Below are positions 17,652 through 26,722 of a stretch of 64,000 nucleotides of DNA, piece after piece. A program made the translations under genes and the position numbers. The notes below the pieces were generated by a model. It ran no database searches and was not told the origin of the DNA. It saw only the letters and a program-made list of their open reading frames with translations. Source of the DNA: an uncultured Prevotellaceae bacterium (GTDB taxonomy: Bacteria > Bacteroidota > Bacteroidia > Bacteroidales > Bacteroidaceae); the NCBI GenBank assembly GCA_900316285.1, contig ONCG01000012.1, positions 33,677-97,676 on the forward strand. Direction: 5' to 3'. The first letter of the stretch is position 1. Each line of letters begins with the position of its first letter.

Positions 17652-20102
17652 ATGAAGAATCTGTTTAAATATACATTAGGAGTTCTGTTTGCAGGCCTGA
17701 CGATGACGGCTTGCTCGCCCGAAGAGTTCGAGGGCGCCGATCCTAACGGAATTCCCACGGTCAGCGGTATCGACTATCAGATTGCCGTAGACCAGGAGAC
17801 CAACCAGATGGTGGCCTCTTACACGCCCGCTGCGGGCACCTATCCTATCTGGATTCTCAACGGCACACAGTACTCCACGCTTCAGGAAGTGGGTTACAAC
17901 AACCCCGAGGCTGGTACCTACACCGTAGAGCTGCGCCTGGGCAACCGCAATGGTATCTCTCAGACTGGCATCAAGAAGGAGTTCACCTTCAACGAGACGA
18001 AGGTCGACTACTCTGCCGACTTCCGCCGCATCTGCAACAAGGAGTGGCGCTTCGCCAACCAGGAAGTGGCTCACTTGGCTTGTGGTCCTGCCGGAACGGC
18101 TGGTACCGAATGGTGGTCGGCAGCTCCCAACGAGAAGAAGGCCTTCGGTCTTTATGACGACCGCATCACTTTCACCAACGACAACCGCAAGGGTGGCACG
18201 TTCACCTACAACGCCGGTGAAGACGGTCTGACCTATGTGAACTACGGTGCAACAAAGCTCAATCCCGATGGAAAGACGGAAGACTTCGACAAGGTCATGG
18301 GCAACCAGACCTCCACTTGGTCGTTCGAGCAGCTGAAGTGGGAAGATGCTGACGGTCAGGTGACCACACAGCAGTACATCAAGCTGGCTGCCAACACCAC
18401 ATTCCCCTACATCAGCAGCAACGAGCAGTACGAGAACCCGCTGTTCCGCATTGAGTCGCTTACCGCTACAAAGCTCGTGCTCATCTATGAGACTCCTAAC
18501 CGCAGTATCGCCTGGCGCTTCATCTTCACCAGCGCTCCCAACGAGCGTCTCGTTGAAGAGAGTGGCTTCGATCCCAACAGCGATTGCAACATGTTCAAGA
18601 CTGCTAAGAACAACATCACCTTCTGGTATGCTGACGAGAACTGGAGTCAACGTCCTGATCCTACACTCGTTGAGGGCAACAACAGCTGGACAATCAACCT
18701 GCCGTTGGCCAACACCCAGCAGTGGCAGTCGCAGATGGCCTTCCGCACCGATATGGCTACCAACGACGTCACCAACTACGACTTCTCCATCATCCTGAAC
18801 TCCGACAAGGACCTCGCTGGCGCTACCGTCAAGCTGACTCAGGACGACAACGACGAAATCTACTTCTTCGCCGACCGCGTAGACCTGAAGGCTGGCCAGG
18901 ATTATGTGTTCTTCAAGAGCGACATGCCTGGTGTGAACATCAACAACGTGAAACTGGTGCTCGACTTCGGTGGCTGCCAGGATAACACCACCATCGACAT
19001 CAGCAACTTCGTTCTGAAGGAGCACGGTTGCGACGACGGCACCATCGTACCCGGTGGTGGCGGAGGCGCAGAAGGCGTGACATGGGTCGACGTGAACTCT
19101 GCCGACAACCTCGGCCGCGACTTCAATACCATTGGAACGATGGAATTCTGGTGGGCCGATGGCGGCTGGCAGCAGATTGGCAACCCGAAGTTCTCGTTTG
19201 CAAATGGCGTCTACACCATCATTGCCAACGATGCCACCGCTGCCGAATGGCAGGCTCAGAACTCCATCCACCACGCCCAGCTGAACATCGAGCCCGGACA
19301 ACTCTACGACGTACGTGCGAAGATTGAGTCGAGCGAGGACCTCGGTCGCTTCACCTTCAAGATCTGCGATGAGGGCGACGACGACAACACGCTCATCTAC
19401 GATGGCAACCTAACACTGCAGGCAGGTGAAAACTATATTGAGTTCATCGGTGTAAAAGCACAGAAGAAGGGTGAGGACAGCGGCTTCGGCGAGGCAAAGT
19501 TGTTTGTCGACCTCGGTGGTTGCCCCGCAGGCTTACAGATTGACCTCAGCGAAATCATCGTGCAGAAGCACCAGGAAGGCGGAAGCAGCGGCGGTGGAGC
19601 ATTGGACTACAACGCTGCCAGCAACCTCTGGAAGGCTGTCGATGCCGGCGATGCTTTCATCAGCGTGACGCCTTGGTTTGCCGATAACGGCTGGGCACAG
19701 ATTGCTGATCCCGCATGGTCGCACAAAGACAACAAGTGGGAGCTCACGCTCACCGACGGCATGGGTGGTTCTCAGTGGCAGGGCCAGTTCCCCATCAACA
19801 CCACTCTCACGGCAGCCATGAGCGACAAGTACGACTTCTCATGCACGCTCTATGCAGATGTCGACCTGCCTGGTGTGACGATTAAGCTCACTGAGACCGA
19901 CGATGCAGAGAAGCACGACAACAACTTCTTCTTTGCCGATCGTCACGACGTGAAGGGTGGCGAGGAGTTCGTCTACACAGTGAAGGGCGTACAGCTTCCG
20001 CTGAACGATGCCCATGCACTGTCGCTGTTCTTCGACTTTGGCGGATCGCCAGCAGGAACACATGTAGAGATTAGTGATATCATTTTCCAGAAATCAGAAT
20101 AA
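17652..20102 (+). CDS. Surface glycan-binding lipoprotein with three tandem carbohydrate-binding-like modules
   Basis: Probable SusE/F-position lipoprotein that holds polysaccharide at the cell surface. The 816-aa product has a lipobox (TMTACS, Cys about 21) and a short PKD/Ig-like N-terminal domain (about 40-115). A middle domain (about 120-310) was not recognised. Three homologous modules begin near residues 325, 500 and 675 with W(Y/W/F)AD--W, each ending in a pattern like DFGG----T-I-IS-(F/I). The first two linkers are Gly/Ser-rich. The repeated module resembles beta-sandwich carbohydrate-binding modules. Its stop overlaps the next gene's ATG by one base, so translation is probably coupled. 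Confidence 0.85.
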   Translation: MKNLFKYTLGVLFAGLTMTACSPEEFEGADPNGIPTVSGIDYQIAVDQETNQMVASYTPAAGTYPIWILNGTQYSTLQEVGYNNPEAGTYTVELRLGNRNGISQTGIKKEFTFNETKVDYSADFRRICNKEWRFANQEVAHLACGPAGTAGTEWWSAAPNEKKAFGLYDDRITFTNDNRKGGTFTYNAGEDGLTYVNYGATKLNPDGKTEDFDKVMGNQTSTWSFEQLKWEDADGQVTTQQYIKLAANTTFPYISSNEQYENPLFRIESLTATKLVLIYETPNRSIAWRFIFTSAPNERLVEESGFDPNSDCNMFKTAKNNITFWYADENWSQRPDPTLVEGNNSWTINLPLANTQQWQSQMAFRTDMATNDVTNYDFSIILNSDKDLAGATVKLTQDDNDEIYFFADRVDLKAGQDYVFFKSDMPGVNINNVKLVLDFGGCQDNTTIDISNFVLKEHGCDDGTIVPGGGGGAEGVTWVDVNSADNLGRDFNTIGTMEFWWADGGWQQIGNPKFSFANGVYTIIANDATAAEWQAQNSIHHAQLNIEPGQLYDVRAKIESSEDLGRFTFKICDEGDDDNTLIYDGNLTLQAGENYIEFIGVKAQKKGEDSGFGEAKLFVDLGGCPAGLQIDLSEIIVQKHQEGGSSGGGALDYNAASNLWKAVDAGDAFISVTPWFADNGWAQIADPAWSHKDNKWELTLTDGMGGSQWQGQFPINTTLTAAMSDKYDFSCTLYADVDLPGVTIKLTETDDAEKHDNNFFFADRHDVKGGEEFVYTVKGVQLPLNDAHALSLFFDFGGSPAGTHVEISDIIFQKSE

Positions 20103-21223
20103 TGAAGAAAATGATCGTTTATAATCTGTTGTTCACCATCGCCGCAGTCCTGACGGGCTGTGGTGGTGGCGACGACGATTCCACTCCTTCCGCCATCACC
20201 ATTACGGCTTCGCCCGAGCAGGTGGAGGCTCCAGCCGCCGGCGGCAGCTACACCGTGAGCGTGTCGACGACCGGAAAGGAATGGGGCGCCTATGCCGACG
20301 GCGAGTTCATCAAGATCAATACCGACGGCACGCTGTCGCAGAAAGGTTCCATCTCGGTGACGGTGGCCGAGAACCCCTTCACCGAGGAGCGCACAGGCTC
20401 GGTGACCATCATGTCGGGAGCAGCCCGCAAGACCATCAGCGTTCATCAGGCAGCAGCCGAGAAGCCTGGCTACAATGCGCCCGACGGCTATCAGCTGGTT
20501 TGGAACGACGAGTTCGACGAGGGCTCGGAGCTGAACTCCAACGACTGGACGCACGAGGTGCAGAAGGACCACTGGGTGAACAACGAGCTGCAGAACTACG
20601 TCAACCACAAGTCGCCCGAAGGCCGTCTGGTGACGGAAGTGAAGAATGGCACGCTGCGCATCAACTGCTTCAAGGAGGGCGGTAAGGTCTACTCCGGCCG
20701 CGTCTATGCAAAGGTGCGCGAGGGTTGGCAGCACGGCTACTTCGAGGCAAGCATCAAGCTGCCGAAGGGCAAGGGCACGTGGCCTGCCTTCTGGATGATG
20801 CCCGTCGGCAACGACTGGTCGACCAATCCCTGGCCGATGTGCGGCGAGATCGACATCATGGAGGAAGTGGGCGTCGTGCCCAACGAAGTGTCGTCCTCCA
20901 TCCACACGCAGGACTACAACCACACCAAGAACACCCAGAAGACTCACGCGATGACCATCGACAAGGCTGAAGGTGAATTCCACACCTATGCCCTGCTGTG
21001 GACAGCCGACGAGATGACCACCTACGTGGATGGAAAGGTGCAGCTGAACGTGAAGAAGTCGGTGCTCGGCTCGGGACATAACCAGTGGCCGTTCCACTAT
21101 CCGTTCTACCTCATCCTGAACCTCGCCTGGGGTGGCGACTGGGGAGGCATGCAGGGCGTCGACGAGAGTGCTCTGCCCGTCACGATGGAAGTGGACTACG
21201 TGCGCGTTTTCCAAAAGAAATAA
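20102..21223 (+). CDS. GH16 endo-beta-glucanase lipoprotein with BACON-like domain
   Basis: Endo-acting enzyme that cuts beta-1,3- or mixed-linkage glucan at the cell surface. The 373-aa product has a lipobox (LTGCGGG, Cys about 20). A BACON-like Ig domain spans about 35-120 (SPEQVEAPAAGGSYTVSVS). A GH16 beta-jelly-roll starts near YQLVWNDEFDE and contains the catalytic motif GEIDIMEE, in which the first Glu is nucleophile and the last acid/base. WPAFWMMP and WPFHYPFYLILNLAWGG are typical of the laminarinase/lichenase branch. Overlaps the upstream gene by one base. The subfamily cannot be fixed by eye. Confidence 0.93.
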   Translation: MKKMIVYNLLFTIAAVLTGCGGGDDDSTPSAITITASPEQVEAPAAGGSYTVSVSTTGKEWGAYADGEFIKINTDGTLSQKGSISVTVAENPFTEERTGSVTIMSGAARKTISVHQAAAEKPGYNAPDGYQLVWNDEFDEGSELNSNDWTHEVQKDHWVNNELQNYVNHKSPEGRLVTEVKNGTLRINCFKEGGKVYSGRVYAKVREGWQHGYFEASIKLPKGKGTWPAFWMMPVGNDWSTNPWPMCGEIDIMEEVGVVPNEVSSSIHTQDYNHTKNTQKTHAMTIDKAEGEFHTYALLWTADEMTTYVDGKVQLNVKKSVLGSGHNQWPFHYPFYLILNLAWGGDWGGMQGVDESALPVTMEVDYVRVFQKK

Positions 21224-21251
21224 TACGTTGTTTTATTTGAGTTAGTTAGTA

Positions 21252-22655
21252 ATGAGGTTAGTTAGTGTGCGTTTCTTGCTCGTGGCTGTGGTCGGACTCC
21301 TCCCGTGGTCGGACGTCTGCGGACAGGGCCGTTACACCCAGCTCACGGATGTGCCGACACTCTACATCGAGACGGAGAACGGGCGCAGCATCACGAGCAA
21401 GGAGCAGTACACGAAGTGCACCCTCATCATCGTCGACGGCGACTCCATAGCCACCTATCCCGATACGGAAATCCGCGGGCGCGGCAACTCCACGTGGTGG
21501 AACTCCGACAAGAAGGCCTACCGCATCAAGTTTGCCACGAAGCAGAAGCTGCTCGGCCGACACTTCGCCAACGCCCGCAGCTGGACGCTCCTGGCCAATC
21601 ACGGCGACAAGACGATGATTCGCAACGCGCTCACCTACGACCTCGGGCGCTTCATGGGAATAGAGTTCTGTCCGGCAGCCCGCTTCGTCGACGTCTATCT
21701 GAACGGAACCTATCGCGGCACCTATCAGATTAGCGACCAGGTGCAGGCCCACAAACGGCGCATCGACATCAACGAGGAAGACGGTTGCATCCTGGAAGTG
21801 GCTAACGAGAACTCGCGAGAGGAGCCGTACATCACTTCGTCGGTCTTTCGCATCATGTACAACGTGAAGAATCCGAAGGACGACGCCCTGACGATGCAGA
21901 AGCGAATCGCCATCGGTCAGTGGATTGAAGGGATGGAACGTGCGGTGAAAGGCAACGACTTCACCGACCCGGAGCGAGGCTACCGCGCCTACATCGACGA
22001 GCAGAGTCTGGTGAACTGGTACGTGGGAGCCGAGATTACGGGTAACATCGATGCCCTCTACAGCATCTACATGTGGAAGGATGCCGACGAGCAGAAGATG
22101 CACTTCGGTCCGCTTTGGGACCTCGACATCGGCTACGACAACAGCTCGGAGCGTAGCATGCTGCGTGAGATGGAAGCCTATCTGGGTCTGTGGAACCGTC
22201 CGTTCGAGCAAGTGTTGCGCCGCATGTGGCAGGACTGGTGGTTCGCCAACGCCTGCGCCGACCGCCTCAACGAACTCATTGCCAACGGACTGGAGCAGTA
22301 TCTGCTGGATCACATCGACAGCCTGAGCGCTGCCATCAGCCAGTCGCAGGCGCAGAACTACCGCGTGTGGCCCATCAATCAGCAGGTGTTCAGCTTCGAG
22401 AAACATCGTTACTACAACAACTATCAGGCATACATCAACGACCTGAAGGACTTCGTGCGTGTTCACATCCCCTATCTGCAGCAAGCCTTCGAGCAGCGGC
22501 GTACGACAGGAATCCATCAAATGGAAAATGGAGAATTGAAAATGGAAAATGAGACCATCTACGACCTCAGCGGACGAAAGGTAAGTTCTACACGCCCATA
22601 CTCAAACACTCCCACCATCCTAATCAGAAACCATCAGAAAATACTGAAGAAATAA
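21252..22655 (+). CDS. CotH-like protein kinase, exported
   Basis: Member of the CotH family, whose Bacillus founder is an atypical secreted kinase that phosphorylates spore-coat proteins. The 467-aa product has a signal peptide (about 1-24). The conserved regions are EIRGRGNSTW with a following invariant-type Lys (KKAYRIKF), NHGDKTMIRNAL, LNGTYRGTYQISDQV and the metal-binding GPLWDLDIGYDN. A C-terminal tail of the YDLSGRKV type ends the protein. It lies inside the PUL between GH16 and GH5 and overlaps GH5 by one base, so it is co-translated with glucan-degrading enzymes. Its substrate is unknown. The start lies between two copies of GTTAGTTAGT. Confidence 0.85.
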   Translation: MRLVSVRFLLVAVVGLLPWSDVCGQGRYTQLTDVPTLYIETENGRSITSKEQYTKCTLIIVDGDSIATYPDTEIRGRGNSTWWNSDKKAYRIKFATKQKLLGRHFANARSWTLLANHGDKTMIRNALTYDLGRFMGIEFCPAARFVDVYLNGTYRGTYQISDQVQAHKRRIDINEEDGCILEVANENSREEPYITSSVFRIMYNVKNPKDDALTMQKRIAIGQWIEGMERAVKGNDFTDPERGYRAYIDEQSLVNWYVGAEITGNIDALYSIYMWKDADEQKMHFGPLWDLDIGYDNSSERSMLREMEAYLGLWNRPFEQVLRRMWQDWWFANACADRLNELIANGLEQYLLDHIDSLSAAISQSQAQNYRVWPINQQVFSFEKHRYYNNYQAYINDLKDFVRVHIPYLQQAFEQRRTTGIHQMENGELKMENETIYDLSGRKVSSTRPYSNTPTILIRNHQKILKK

Positions 22656-23914
22656 TGATGAAGCAGAAATCATTCCTCATGGTAGCATTGTTACTCGGTT
22701 ACTTTGTCACTTTGTTACCTTGTCAAGTCCTGGCCAAGAAAGGCTTTGTGCACGTAGAAGGCACAAACCTCATCCAGCCCAACGGCGAACAGCTGTTCAT
22801 CGTTGGCACGAACCTGGGCAACTGGCTCAATCCCGAAGGCTACATGTTCGGCTTCTCGAAGACCAACTCCGCCTGGATGATCGACCTGCTCTTCAAGGAG
22901 GCTGTAGGTCCCGACGAGGCCGCCAGCTTCTGGCGTGAGTTCAAGGACAACTACATCACGCAGGCCGACATCGACTACATCAAGAGCACAGGCGCCAACA
23001 CCATTCGCCTGCCGTTCAACTACAAGCTCTTCACCAATGAGGACTACATGGGGCTCACCCATCAACAGGATGGTTTCAAGCGCATCGACCAGGTGGTCAA
23101 CTGGTGTCGGAAGGCAGGGCTCTACCTCATTCTCGACATGCACGACTGCCCGGGTTCGCAGACCGGCGACAACATCGACGACGGCTACGGCTATCCCTGG
23201 CTCTTCGAGAGCGAGCCGAGCCAGCAAGTGTTCTGCAACATCTGGCAGAGCATCGCCCGCCGCTACGCAAAGGAACCGGTCATCCTCGGCTATGAGCTCA
23301 TGAACGAGCCCATCGCCCACTATTTCGAAAACAAAGACGAGCTGAACCAAAAGCTCGAACCCCTATACAAACGTGCGGTGAAGGCCATCCGCCAAGTCGA
23401 CCGCAATCACGTCATCCTGCTGGGCGGCGCCCGCTGGAATAGCGATTTCTTCATGTTCAACGACTGGAAGTTCGACGATAACATCATGTACACCTGTCAT
23501 CGCTACGGCGGTCAGCCTACGGCCGAAGCCATCAGCGACTACATCGGTCATCAGCAGAAGACCGGCCTTCCGATGTACATGGGCGAGATCGGCCACAACA
23601 CCATCGAATGGCAGACCAGCTTCGTGAAGGTGATGAAGGAGGCCAACATCGGCTACACCTTCTGGCCCTACAAGAAACTCGACGGCTCATGCATGATGGG
23701 CATCCAGCGCCCGGAGCTGTGGGACTCGGTGGTCGTAAAGTACTCCGAGACCGACCGCACCACCTATAAGGACCTGCGCGAGGCACGCCCCAGCCAGGAG
23801 CTCTTCCGCCAACAGCTGCGCCAGTTCATACGGAACTGCCGCTTCGAGCATTGCCGTGAACAGAAAGAATACGTCCTTTCGATGGGCTTGAAACCTGCTC
23901 TCGTGAATCAATAG
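22655..23914 (+). CDS. GH5 glycoside hydrolase (cellulase-family), exported
   Basis: Predicted beta-glucanase. The 419-aa product is a single TIM barrel after a signal peptide. Visible motifs are GTNLGNWLNPEGY near the N-terminus, the acid/base Glu in YELMNEPIAHY and the nucleophile in YMGEIGHN. The N-terminal pattern resembles exo-beta-1,3-glucanase-like GH5 members, but the subfamily is uncertain. TAATG overlap with the CotH gene. Unusually, the hydrophobic core of the signal peptide (YFVTLLPC) is encoded by an array of five 8-bp words (22691-22730). Confidence 0.9.
   Translation: MMKQKSFLMVALLLGYFVTLLPCQVLAKKGFVHVEGTNLIQPNGEQLFIVGTNLGNWLNPEGYMFGFSKTNSAWMIDLLFKEAVGPDEAASFWREFKDNYITQADIDYIKSTGANTIRLPFNYKLFTNEDYMGLTHQQDGFKRIDQVVNWCRKAGLYLILDMHDCPGSQTGDNIDDGYGYPWLFESEPSQQVFCNIWQSIARRYAKEPVILGYELMNEPIAHYFENKDELNQKLEPLYKRAVKAIRQVDRNHVILLGGARWNSDFFMFNDWKFDDNIMYTCHRYGGQPTAEAISDYIGHQQKTGLPMYMGEIGHNTIEWQTSFVKVMKEANIGYTFWPYKKLDGSCMMGIQRPELWDSVVVKYSETDRTTYKDLREARPSQELFRQQLRQFIRNCRFEHCREQKEYVLSMGLKPALVNQ
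22691..22730. repeat. 8-bp word array encoding the GH5 signal peptide core
   Basis: Five consecutive octamers of the form TYACYTTG (first and last diverged) run in phase across the signal peptide. The same word, or its reverse complement CAARGTRA, recurs in phase at 30704, 34479 and 35831, always inside secreted-protein genes. Confidence 0.85.
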
Positions 23915-23930
23915 CAATACGCTGGTTTTG

Positions 23931-24239
23931 CAAATTAAGTTATTTTGTGATGCAAATTAAGTTAATTTATGAAGTAAATTAAGTTAAATTACTGAGCAAA
24001 TTAAGTTAATTTACCGCACAAATTAAGTTAATTTACTGAACAAATTAAGTTAATTTGCTGAACAAGGTCATAGCGATAGGCAAATGAAAGCATTGCTCAA
24101 CAAGGACGAAAGCATTGCTCAACAAGGACAAAAGCATTGCTCTACAAGGATGAAAGCATTGTTCCACAAGGACGAAAGTAGTGCTCTACAAGGATGAAAG
24201 CATTGTTCCACAAGGATGAAACCATTGTTCGACGAAAAC
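23931..24239. repeat. 22-bp-phased tandem array, island 2 (6 + 7 units)
   Basis: Two unrelated unit types share the same 22-bp period. Six units from 23931 to 24062 carry the palindrome AAATTAAGTTAATTT. After a 23-nt linker, seven units from 24086 to 24239 carry AAGCATTGCT followed by an ACAAGGA segment. The array ends 30 nt before the GH3 start codon, so it lies in the GH3 leader or promoter region. It accounts for almost all of the 355-nt gap. Confidence 0.92.
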
Positions 24240-24269
24240 AAAAACAATAACATAATAAAAGGACTATCA

Positions 24270-26603
24270 ATGAAAAGGACAATTACCAACATGCTGGCGC
24301 TGGCAGCAACCATCCTGACAGCCGGCAGCCTGCAGGCTCAGACTCCCAGCTCACTAGTGAGGAGCCAGGCCCCTCTCTATCTCGACGAGACGAAGCCCGT
24401 GGAGCAGCGCATCGACGACGCGCTGTCACGCATGACACTCAACGAGAAAATCCGCGTGATCCACGCACAGTCGAAATTCTCGGCAGCAGGCGTTCCGCGT
24501 CTAGGAATGCCCGACTTCTGGACCGACGACGGCCCTCACGGCGTACGTCCCGACGTGCTTTGGGACGAGTGGGTGCAGGCTGGTCAAACCAACGACTCGT
24601 GTGTGGCCTTCCCCGCCTTGACGTGTCTCGCTGCTACGTGGGATCCCGACCTGGCACGTCTCTATGGCGAAAGCCTGGGCGAAGAGGCTCGCTATCGCGG
24701 CAAGGACATGATTCTCGGCCCGGGCGTGAACATCTATCGCACTCCGCTTGGCGGCCGCAACTTCGAATACATGGGTGAAGACCCGTTGCTGGCCAGCCGG
24801 ATGGTGGTTCCCTACGTGCAGGGACTGCAGTCGAAGGGCGTTGCCTCGTGTGTGAAGCACTATGCGCTGAACAACGACGAGGAGTATCGCCATCAGGTGA
24901 ATGTGGTGATTAGCGACCGCGCTCTCCGCGAAATCTATCTGCCTGCCTTCCGTGCCGCCATCACCGAGGGCAAGGCGTGGGGCATCATGGGTGCCTACAA
25001 CCTCTACAACGACCAACACAACTGCCATAATGATATCACGCTGAACCGTATCCTGAAAGGCGACTGGGGCTTCGACGGAGTCGTCGTGAGCGACTGGGGC
25101 GGCTGTCACGACACCGAACAGGCCATCTTCAACGGACTCGACATGGAGTTCGGAACATGGACCGACGGACTGACGATGGGACGCACCAACGCCTACGACT
25201 CCTACTATCTTGCAGAGCCTTACAAGAAGCTCATCAACGAGGCCACCGGCCAACGCAAGGCCGACCTCATGAAAGCACTCGACGAGAAGGTGCGACGCGT
25301 GCTGCGCCTCTACTTCCGCACGACGATGAACAAGCATCGCGCACAGGGCTTCCTCTGCTCGGAAGAACACTATGCTGCCGCCCGAAAGATTGCAGGCGAA
25401 GGCATCGTATTGCTGAAGAACAGTCCCGTCGTAGACCGCTCCGCGAAGAACAAGAAAGCCCAGAAGCCGCTATTGCCTCTCGACCTGACAAATTGTAAGA
25501 AAGTATTGGTCGTAGGCGAGAATGCCATCAAGATGATGACCGTCGGCGGTGGCTCGTCGTCGCTGAAGGTACAGCATGAGATAGTACCCCTCGACGGCCT
25601 CGTCTCTCAACTCTCCGCTCTCAACTCTCAACTTACCATCGACTATGCCCGCGGCTATGTGGGCGACACCATCCAGAGTTTCGACGGCGTCACCGTTGGC
25701 AATCACAAGCTCAGCGACAAGCGTTCGGAGGACGAACTCATCCGTGAAGCCGTCGGCAAGGCTCGCGAGGCCGATGTGGTGATTATGTTTGGCGGACTCA
25801 ACAAGAGCGGTCGTCAGGACTGCGAAGGCGTCGACCGCCAGCAGTACGACCTGCCCTATGCACAGAATCGCCTGGTGGAAGCACTCGTAGCTGCCAACCC
25901 GCGCCTTGTCTATGTGAACATTTCCGGCAACGGTGCTGCCCTTCCTTGGCTCAACAAGGTGCCGGCAGTCGTGCAGGGATGGTTCATCGGCTCGGAAGCC
26001 GGACATGCTCTGGCCGACGTGCTGCTGGGCGATGTGAACCCGAGTGGCAAGCTGCCCTTCACATGGTATGCCAATCTTGAGCAATGTGGTGCCCACGCGC
26101 TGAAGACCTATCCCGGCACTTGGCGCGAAGGCAAGAAGATTATCGACGAGGAATACAAGGAAGATGTCTTCGTGGGCTATCGCTGGACCGACCGTCTGAA
26201 GAAGGAAAAGCCGCTCTTCGCCTTTGGTCACGGACTGAGCTACACCACCTTCCAGCTGGGCAAGGCTGCTGCCGACAAGACCCAGATGGCTCAGGGCGGC
26301 AGCATCTCGTTCACCGTTCCCGTCACGAACACAGGCGACCGGGCCGGCGCTGAGACCGTACAGCTCTACATTCACGATGTGAAAGCATCGGTGGAGCGAC
26401 CGGTGAAGGAACTGAAAGCCTTCCAGAAAGTCTTCCTGCAGCCGGGCGAGACACGCAATGTCACGCTGACCATCGGCACCGATGCCTTGTCGTTCTGGGA
26501 CGAGCAGGCCAACGATTGGCGTGCTGAAGCAGGTCAGTTCGATGCCCTCATCGGCACCGCCAGCGACCAGCTGCCGCAGCGCGTACGCTTCACGCTGCAG
26601 TAA
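24270..26603 (+). CDS. GH3 beta-glucosidase, exported
   Basis: Releases glucose from the ends of beta-gluco-oligosaccharides, probably in the periplasm. The start at 24270 is chosen over 24216 because AAAAGG precedes it and a clean signal peptide follows (MKRTITNMLALAATILTAG, cleaved near LQAQ); this gives 777 aa. Domains are the GH3 barrel with nucleophile Asp in VVVSDWGG, the alpha/beta sandwich, and a fibronectin-III-like C-terminus (about 690-777). A 7-bp word array at 25604-25631 adds a short QLSALNSQL insertion in the sandwich domain. Preceded by the 22-bp array rather than by an obvious promoter. Confidence 0.93.
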   Translation: MKRTITNMLALAATILTAGSLQAQTPSSLVRSQAPLYLDETKPVEQRIDDALSRMTLNEKIRVIHAQSKFSAAGVPRLGMPDFWTDDGPHGVRPDVLWDEWVQAGQTNDSCVAFPALTCLAATWDPDLARLYGESLGEEARYRGKDMILGPGVNIYRTPLGGRNFEYMGEDPLLASRMVVPYVQGLQSKGVASCVKHYALNNDEEYRHQVNVVISDRALREIYLPAFRAAITEGKAWGIMGAYNLYNDQHNCHNDITLNRILKGDWGFDGVVVSDWGGCHDTEQAIFNGLDMEFGTWTDGLTMGRTNAYDSYYLAEPYKKLINEATGQRKADLMKALDEKVRRVLRLYFRTTMNKHRAQGFLCSEEHYAAARKIAGEGIVLLKNSPVVDRSAKNKKAQKPLLPLDLTNCKKVLVVGENAIKMMTVGGGSSSLKVQHEIVPLDGLVSQLSALNSQLTIDYARGYVGDTIQSFDGVTVGNHKLSDKRSEDELIREAVGKAREADVVIMFGGLNKSGRQDCEGVDRQQYDLPYAQNRLVEALVAANPRLVYVNISGNGAALPWLNKVPAVVQGWFIGSEAGHALADVLLGDVNPSGKLPFTWYANLEQCGAHALKTYPGTWREGKKIIDEEYKEDVFVGYRWTDRLKKEKPLFAFGHGLSYTTFQLGKAAADKTQMAQGGSISFTVPVTNTGDRAGAETVQLYIHDVKASVERPVKELKAFQKVFLQPGETRNVTLTIGTDALSFWDEQANDWRAEAGQFDALIGTASDQLPQRVRFTLQ
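25604..25631. repeat. 7-bp word array inside the GH3 gene
   Basis: Four consecutive heptamers of the form CTCTCAA (one CTCTCCG) encode SQLSALNSQL, which looks like an insertion into a GH3 loop. The related array in the regulator gene at 27833 uses the same words. Confidence 0.8.
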
Positions 26604-26681
26604 TATCGTCTGATAAGAAGGATTTATGCGAATATATTTCCTTTTTCTGTAAGAAAATTTTGTTCTTTCCATGATTTCAGT

Positions 26682-26689
26682 TAACTTTG
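26682..26689 (+). promoter_or_regulatory. -7 box for the PUL regulator
   Basis: TAACTTTG 33 nt before the regulator's ATG suggests it is transcribed separately from the PUL structural genes. Confidence 0.65.
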
Positions 26690-26722
26690 TAGCTGTTTTC
26701 CAACTACATAGAAACCTGAATC

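Noticed and set aside
17676-19301. Minus-strand reading frame of 541 codons opposite the glycan-binding lipoprotein
   Set aside because: It mirrors the codon pattern of the plus-strand gene, has no recognisable domains and conflicts with the PUL operon.
24216-24269. Upstream start for the GH3 gene
   Set aside because: The extra 18 residues are encoded by the last unit of the 22-bp array and precede a clean signal peptide at 24270.
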